This document shows positions 60,499 through 64,000 of a stretch of DNA of 64,000 nucleotides, piece after piece (within the stretch, counting starts at the first letter, position 1; every line of letters starts with the position of its first letter). The stretch is from Bartonella doshiae NCTC 12862 = ATCC 700133 (GTDB lineage: Bacteria > Pseudomonadota > Alphaproteobacteria > Rhizobiales > Rhizobiaceae), in contig NZ_JH725094.1 of assembly GCF_000278155.1 (NCBI RefSeq), positions 103,685 through 167,684 on the forward strand. Direction: 5' to 3'. Made by a program: the position numbers and the translations under genes. The notes below the pieces were generated by a model that made no database searches, was not told the origin of the DNA, and worked only from the letters and a program-made list of their open reading frames with translations.

Positions 60499-61796
60499 CA
60501 AAGCCAATAGTTTTTCAAAATGCCCGTATTATTGATCCGTCACGTACAATCGATGAAGTTGGTACAGTTATTGTTGAAAATGGACGAATTACAGCTGCTG
60601 GGCAAGAAGCCTTAAATCAAGGAATCCCCACAGAAGCAGAAGTTATTAATGCGCAAAATAAAGCAATTCTTCCTGGACTTGTTGATGCGCGCGTTTTTGT
60701 TGGACAACCAGGAAATGAACACAGTGAAACACTATCTTCAGCATGTCAATCTGCAGCAGCAGGTGGTATTACTTCCTTCCTTATGATGCCAGATACAAAT
60801 CTGGTCATCGATAATGTAGCGCTTGTTAAATATATTATGCAGACAGCACAAGAAATATCATTCGTTAATATTTATCCCGTTGCAACAATCACGCAAGGTT
60901 TTAATGGACAAGAAATATCTGAATTTGGCATGCTAAAGGATGCAGGAGCTGTTGCCTTTAGTGAAGGAAAGAAAACACTTCAAAGTTCCTCTGTTATACG
61001 GAGAGCAATGACTTATGCACGTGATTTTGATGTTCCATTTATACACGAAACACAAGACAAAGATCTTATAGGGGAAGGTGTTATGAATGAAGGATTGTTA
61101 GCAAGTTGGCTTGGTCTTTCTGGAATACCTCGTGAAGCAGAAGTCATTCCCCTTGAAAGAGATTTGCGATTAGCAGTTTTGACACAAACACGTTATCACG
61201 CCGCACAAATATCAACAGCAATGTCCGTTGAAGCACTTTGTCTAGGCAAGCAACGAAGTGAAAAAATTTCCGCTGGAGTATCTATTAATCACTTATCTCT
61301 TAATGAGAATGACATTGGTGAATATCGCACATCTTTCCGCCTCATGCCCCCATTGCGTACAGAAGAAGACCGTATAGCAATGATTGAAGCAATAAAAGAT
61401 GGAAGCATAGATATTATTGTTTCTTCTCATGAACCTCAAGGGCTTGATACAAAACGCTTACCTTTTCATGATGCAGCCTCTGGTGCCATTGGCATGGAAA
61501 CTTTATTAGGAGCTGCTTTGCGCCTTTATCACAATGAAACTATCCCTCTTCTAAGATTAACTGAACTTCTATCAACTGCACCTGCAAAACTCTTTGGACT
61601 CAACGCAGGAACACTTAAAAAAGGCGCACATGCAGATCTTATTTTGGTTGATCTTGAGGAACCATGGGTCGTTTCTACAGAGAAATTATATTCACGTTCA
61701 AAAAATACACCTTTTGAAAGTGCTCGTTTTCAAGGACGTGTTCTCCAAACTCTTGTTAAAGGAAAATCCATTTTTAAACTGAAACAACAAATTTAA
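60495..61796 (+). CDS. pyrC: Dihydroorotase homologue, probably non-catalytic (PyrC' / PyrX)
   Basis: 433-aa amidohydrolase-fold protein coupled to pyrB. The first metal-binding motif of active dihydroorotase (DxHxH after LPGLVD) reads [17 protein letters not shown]: both histidines are replaced. The rest of the fold is kept, including [15 protein letters not shown] and [15 protein letters not shown]. This resembles the pseudo-dihydroorotases described in Pseudomonas, which are needed structurally for ATCase, and I infer the same role. A catalytic PyrC should exist elsewhere in the genome. Confidence 0.88.
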   Translation: MTKPIVFQNARIIDPSRTIDEVGTVIVENGRITAAGQEALNQGIPTEAEVINAQNKAILPGLVDARVFVGQPGNEHSETLSSACQSAAAGGITSFLMMPDTNLVIDNVALVKYIMQTAQEISFVNIYPVATITQGFNGQEISEFGMLKDAGAVAFSEGKKTLQSSSVIRRAMTYARDFDVPFIHETQDKDLIGEGVMNEGLLASWLGLSGIPREAEVIPLERDLRLAVLTQTRYHAAQISTAMSVEALCLGKQRSEKISAGVSINHLSLNENDIGEYRTSFRLMPPLRTEEDRIAMIEAIKDGSIDIIVSSHEPQGLDTKRLPFHDAASGAIGMETLLGAALRLYHNETIPLLRLTELLSTAPAKLFGLNAGTLKKGAHADLILVDLEEPWVVSTEKLYSRSKNTPFESARFQGRVLQTLVKGKSIFKLKQQI

Positions 61797-61808
61797 TTGA
61801 GATATCCA

Positions 61809-62441
61809 ATGAATGATAGTCAGACACTTTTTCAGTTCTCTACATGGTTTATTTTCCTGATTTCTTATCTCATTGGATCTATTCCATTTGGACTACTCTT
61901 TACGCGATTGGCCAAACTTGGCGATGTAAGAACAATCGGCTCCGGAAATATTGGTGCCACAAATGTTTTACGAACAGGAAATAAAAAAGTTGCTGCTCTA
62001 ACACTCCTTTGCGATGTATTAAAAGGAACTTTTGTTGTTCTCGTCATAAAATTTTTAAGTCATCCGATAGAAAATAATATCATTATTTCCCTAGCTGGTT
62101 TTTTTGTCTTCTTAGGGCATCTTTTTCCTATATGGCTTAAATTTAAAGGTGGTAAAGGTGTTGCTACATATTTGGGTGTGTGCTTAGGGGTATACTGGCC
62201 CGCAGCAATTGTTTTCATTATTGTATGGATGGCATTTTTTCTATTTACACGCTATTCTTCATTATCCGCACTCGTTGCTGTTATTATCACTCCAATATTT
62301 GTTCTTTATTTTTCCGATCCTTATTTCTATTTTATGCTGATCGCGATGAGCATATTTGTATATATAAAACATTACGCAAATATCGGTAGATTATTAATTG
62401 GGAAAGAAAACAAGATTGGTACACAAAACGGGGATGAATAA
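61809..62441 (+). CDS. plsY: Acyl-phosphate:glycerol-3-phosphate acyltransferase PlsY
   Basis: 210 aa from ATG 61809; a TTG at 61797 directly after the preceding stop also opens the frame. Integral membrane enzyme with about five segments and the three PlsY signatures: [29 protein letters not shown], and [13 protein letters not shown]. It makes lysophosphatidic acid at the start of phospholipid synthesis. It overlaps dprA by 8 bases. Confidence 0.94.
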   Translation: MNDSQTLFQFSTWFIFLISYLIGSIPFGLLFTRLAKLGDVRTIGSGNIGATNVLRTGNKKVAALTLLCDVLKGTFVVLVIKFLSHPIENNIIISLAGFFVFLGHLFPIWLKFKGGKGVATYLGVCLGVYWPAAIVFIIVWMAFFLFTRYSSLSALVAVIITPIFVLYFSDPYFYFMLIAMSIFVYIKHYANIGRLLIGKENKIGTQNGDE

Positions 62442-63630
62442 AGGAATCTTGCTCACTGATCGCCAACGTCTAAATTGGTTACGGTTGTTGCGTAGTGAAA
62501 ATATTGGAGCTGTAAGTTTTCGCAATCTCATTGATCATTATAAGACAGCAGAAAACGCTTTAGAAGCACTTCCTGAGCTTAGTAGGAAAGGTGGTCTTTC
62601 TGGATCAATTAGAATAGCAACATTAGAAGATGCCGAAAAAGAAATGCAAGAAGCCGAAAGATTAGGTATTCGGTTTATTGGTATAGGCGAACCAGATTAT
62701 CCAACCTTTCTTAAGGTGACAGAAGCATCACCACCACTTATTGCTATAAAAGGTAATATTTCGGTTTTTCAGAAACCTTCTGTTGGAATTGTAGGCTCTC
62801 GCAATGCCTCTGCTGCTGGCAAAAAACTCACTGCTCAATTTGCTCATTTTCTTGGGAATGCTGGCTTTACAACTATTTCTGGACTCGCTCGTGGAATTGA
62901 TAGTGTTGCACATCAAGCAAGTCTATTAACAGGTACAGTCGCAGTTATGGCAGGTGGAATTGAGCATGTCTATCCTCCTGAAAACAAAAAATTACATGAG
63001 GATATTATCATCAACGGTGGAGCAATTATTAGTGAAATGCCTATTGCTTGGAAGCCACGGGCCATCGATTTTCCGAGAAGAAACCGTATTATTGCAGGCT
63101 TGTCACTTGGACTCTTAATTATAGAAGCAGCCTTGCGATCAGGGTCTTTAATTACTGCACGTCAAGCTGCAGAAATGGGGCGACTAATTTTTGCTATTCC
63201 GGGCTCTCCACTTGATCCGAGATCTATTGGTACAAACAACCTCATCAAGGATGGCGCTCTACTCACCACACATCCCTCTGATATTATAGAAACACTTACA
63301 CCCTTAACGCCAAAAGCCGTTAATTCTCAACTCAACTTTTTTGAGGAATCTACCCCTCTTCAACTTGAAAAGGAAAGTTTTTATTCATCTGATAAAGAGA
63401 GCAATAGCTCCTTTTCTCTTGGAGATGATAAAGAACGTACGGCTGTACTCTCTGCCCTGTCAACAACACCGATAGACTTAGATACACTCAGTACCCATTC
63501 AGGTGTTTCCTTACAAAACCTTTACCTCCTATTGGTTGAACTCGAACTTGCTGGAAAGCTTATTCGACACTCTGGTGGTTATGTGTCATTGTCGAATTTG
63601 GATCTTCTCCAAGAGCCTCAGCACTATTGA
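62434..63630 (+). CDS. dprA: DNA-processing protein DprA
   Basis: 398 aa from ATG 62434, preceded by GGGG; the frame is open from TTG 62398 but that lies inside plsY. N-terminal SAM-like helical part (about residues 10-60), then the Rossmann-like DprA core with [35 protein letters not shown] and [12 protein letters not shown], and a C-terminal winged-helix (about 335-395). DprA loads RecA on single-stranded DNA during uptake. Its last 71 bases overlap a small gene on the other strand. Confidence 0.94.
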   Translation: MNKGILLTDRQRLNWLRLLRSENIGAVSFRNLIDHYKTAENALEALPELSRKGGLSGSIRIATLEDAEKEMQEAERLGIRFIGIGEPDYPTFLKVTEASPPLIAIKGNISVFQKPSVGIVGSRNASAAGKKLTAQFAHFLGNAGFTTISGLARGIDSVAHQASLLTGTVAVMAGGIEHVYPPENKKLHEDIIINGGAIISEMPIAWKPRAIDFPRRNRIIAGLSLGLLIIEAALRSGSLITARQAAEMGRLIFAIPGSPLDPRSIGTNNLIKDGALLTTHPSDIIETLTPLTPKAVNSQLNFFEESTPLQLEKESFYSSDKESNSSFSLGDDKERTAVLSALSTTPIDLDTLSTHSGVSLQNLYLLLVELELAGKLIRHSGGYVSLSNLDLLQEPQHY

Positions 63631-63766
63631 TAATGCTTTGTCCTTCTTTAACAACCATATCCAAAAGTAATGCTAAAAGTGGACTTCGCGCCTGACGTGC
63701 CATCTGGTTCATTTGTTTTGACATATCGGTAATATATTGGATAACGTTTAAGTGATTTATAAACAT
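63560..63766 (-). CDS. Small conserved-looking protein, unknown
   Basis: 68 aa from ATG 63766, with AAGGA 9 bases upstream. The core reads YITDMSKQMNQMARQARSPL, then LALLLDMVVKEGQSI, an amphipathic helical pattern I associate with small rhizobial proteins that lack a known role. The last third lies inside the 3' end of dprA on the opposite strand and is less protein-like. It is a likely but not certain gene. To its right, up to the window end, no gene was recognised on either strand. Confidence 0.5.
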   Translation of the reverse strand: MFINHLNVIQYITDMSKQMNQMARQARSPLLALLLDMVVKEGQSIINSAEALGEDPNSTMTHNHQSVE

Positions 63767-64000
63767 AATATTTTATCCTTGAACATTTCCCTCCACCTCT
63801 CAACAGACCTTGTATAAATATTTTACTGTATTTTGCCGTATTTTTTGTATTAACTGCAGAAAACAAATCGTGTAAGTCCATATAGGGTGTGTTTTAACAA
63901 TAACAATCAAAAGTTGTCACTAAATATTTTTTATGTGCTCTTAACTAATTGTCATTAGCTATTCCTGTGAAAGAAGTTTATAAAAAAAATTTATTTCAAC

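Noticed and set aside
63648-63881. 77-codon minus-strand frame near the right edge
   Set aside because: It overlaps the better-supported 68-residue gene in another frame and shows no ribosome-binding site.
1-64000. CRISPR arrays, prophage, insertion sequences, rRNA operon
   Set aside because: No regularly spaced repeats, integrase, transposase or rRNA sequence were seen on reading both strands.

Overview
The window looks like a chromosomal segment of a host-adapted, AT-rich alphaproteobacterium of the order Hyphomicrobiales (Rhizobiales), most likely a Bartonella. The basis is gene content and order rather than any search: RNase E divergent from amidase / penicillin-binding protein 1A / RF2, a SUF operon with two cysteine desulfurases and SufT, phosphatidylcholine synthase, a PyrB plus non-catalytic PyrC pair, and long AT-rich spacers that suggest genome reduction. 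The species assignment is inference. No phage, insertion sequence, CRISPR array or rRNA operon was seen.

Layout: 1-8.6 kb holds the tail of an unidentified gene, rne on the minus strand with a long leader, then amiC, mrcA and prfB on the plus strand; prfB carries an intact programmed +1 frameshift site. 8.8-11.7 kb holds bcp, tyrS and an alpha/beta hydrolase on the minus strand. 11.9-18.4 kb is the Fe-S assembly operon: NifS-type desulfurase, sufB, sufC, sufD, sufS, sufT. 18.5-23.3 kb is an accessory insert: a type III restriction-modification locus with an apparently intact methyltransferase, a frameshifted restriction subunit, and the remnant of a third gene. 23.4-25.5 kb has sodC, a two-gene module of unknown envelope proteins and gene-poor DNA.

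25.6-29.8 kb: ubiH-like hydroxylase, pcs, a 3-hydroxyisobutyryl-CoA hydrolase-like gene and a small membrane protein. 29.8-37.1 kb is a minus-strand run: MBL-fold hydrolase, tatD, metG, holB, tmk, a DacA-like protein with altered catalytic motifs, rlpA. Then come tRNA-Lys(TTT), a 750-base spacer, lexA, rimO, ttcA, rpsD, murI, trmJ, sfsA, map, radC and a DUF3126 gene. 47.7-49.9 kb: alpha/beta hydrolase, DUF192 protein, double cold-shock protein. 50.2-55.1 kb is a complete branched-chain amino acid type ABC importer. 55.4-63.8 kb: gatA, gatC, ruvX, an AidB-like acyl-CoA dehydrogenase, pyrB, a pyrC homologue, plsY, dprA and a small gene overlapping the end of dprA.

Most of the window is ordinary housekeeping. 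No convincing new multi-gene system was found. The points most worth a second look are the prfB recoding site, the broken type III restriction system sitting where the SUF operon ends, the DacA-like protein lacking recognisable SxN and KTG motifs, the dihydroorotase lacking its metal-binding HxH, a 19-bp inverted repeat near 29.6 kb, and several small unrecognised proteins.
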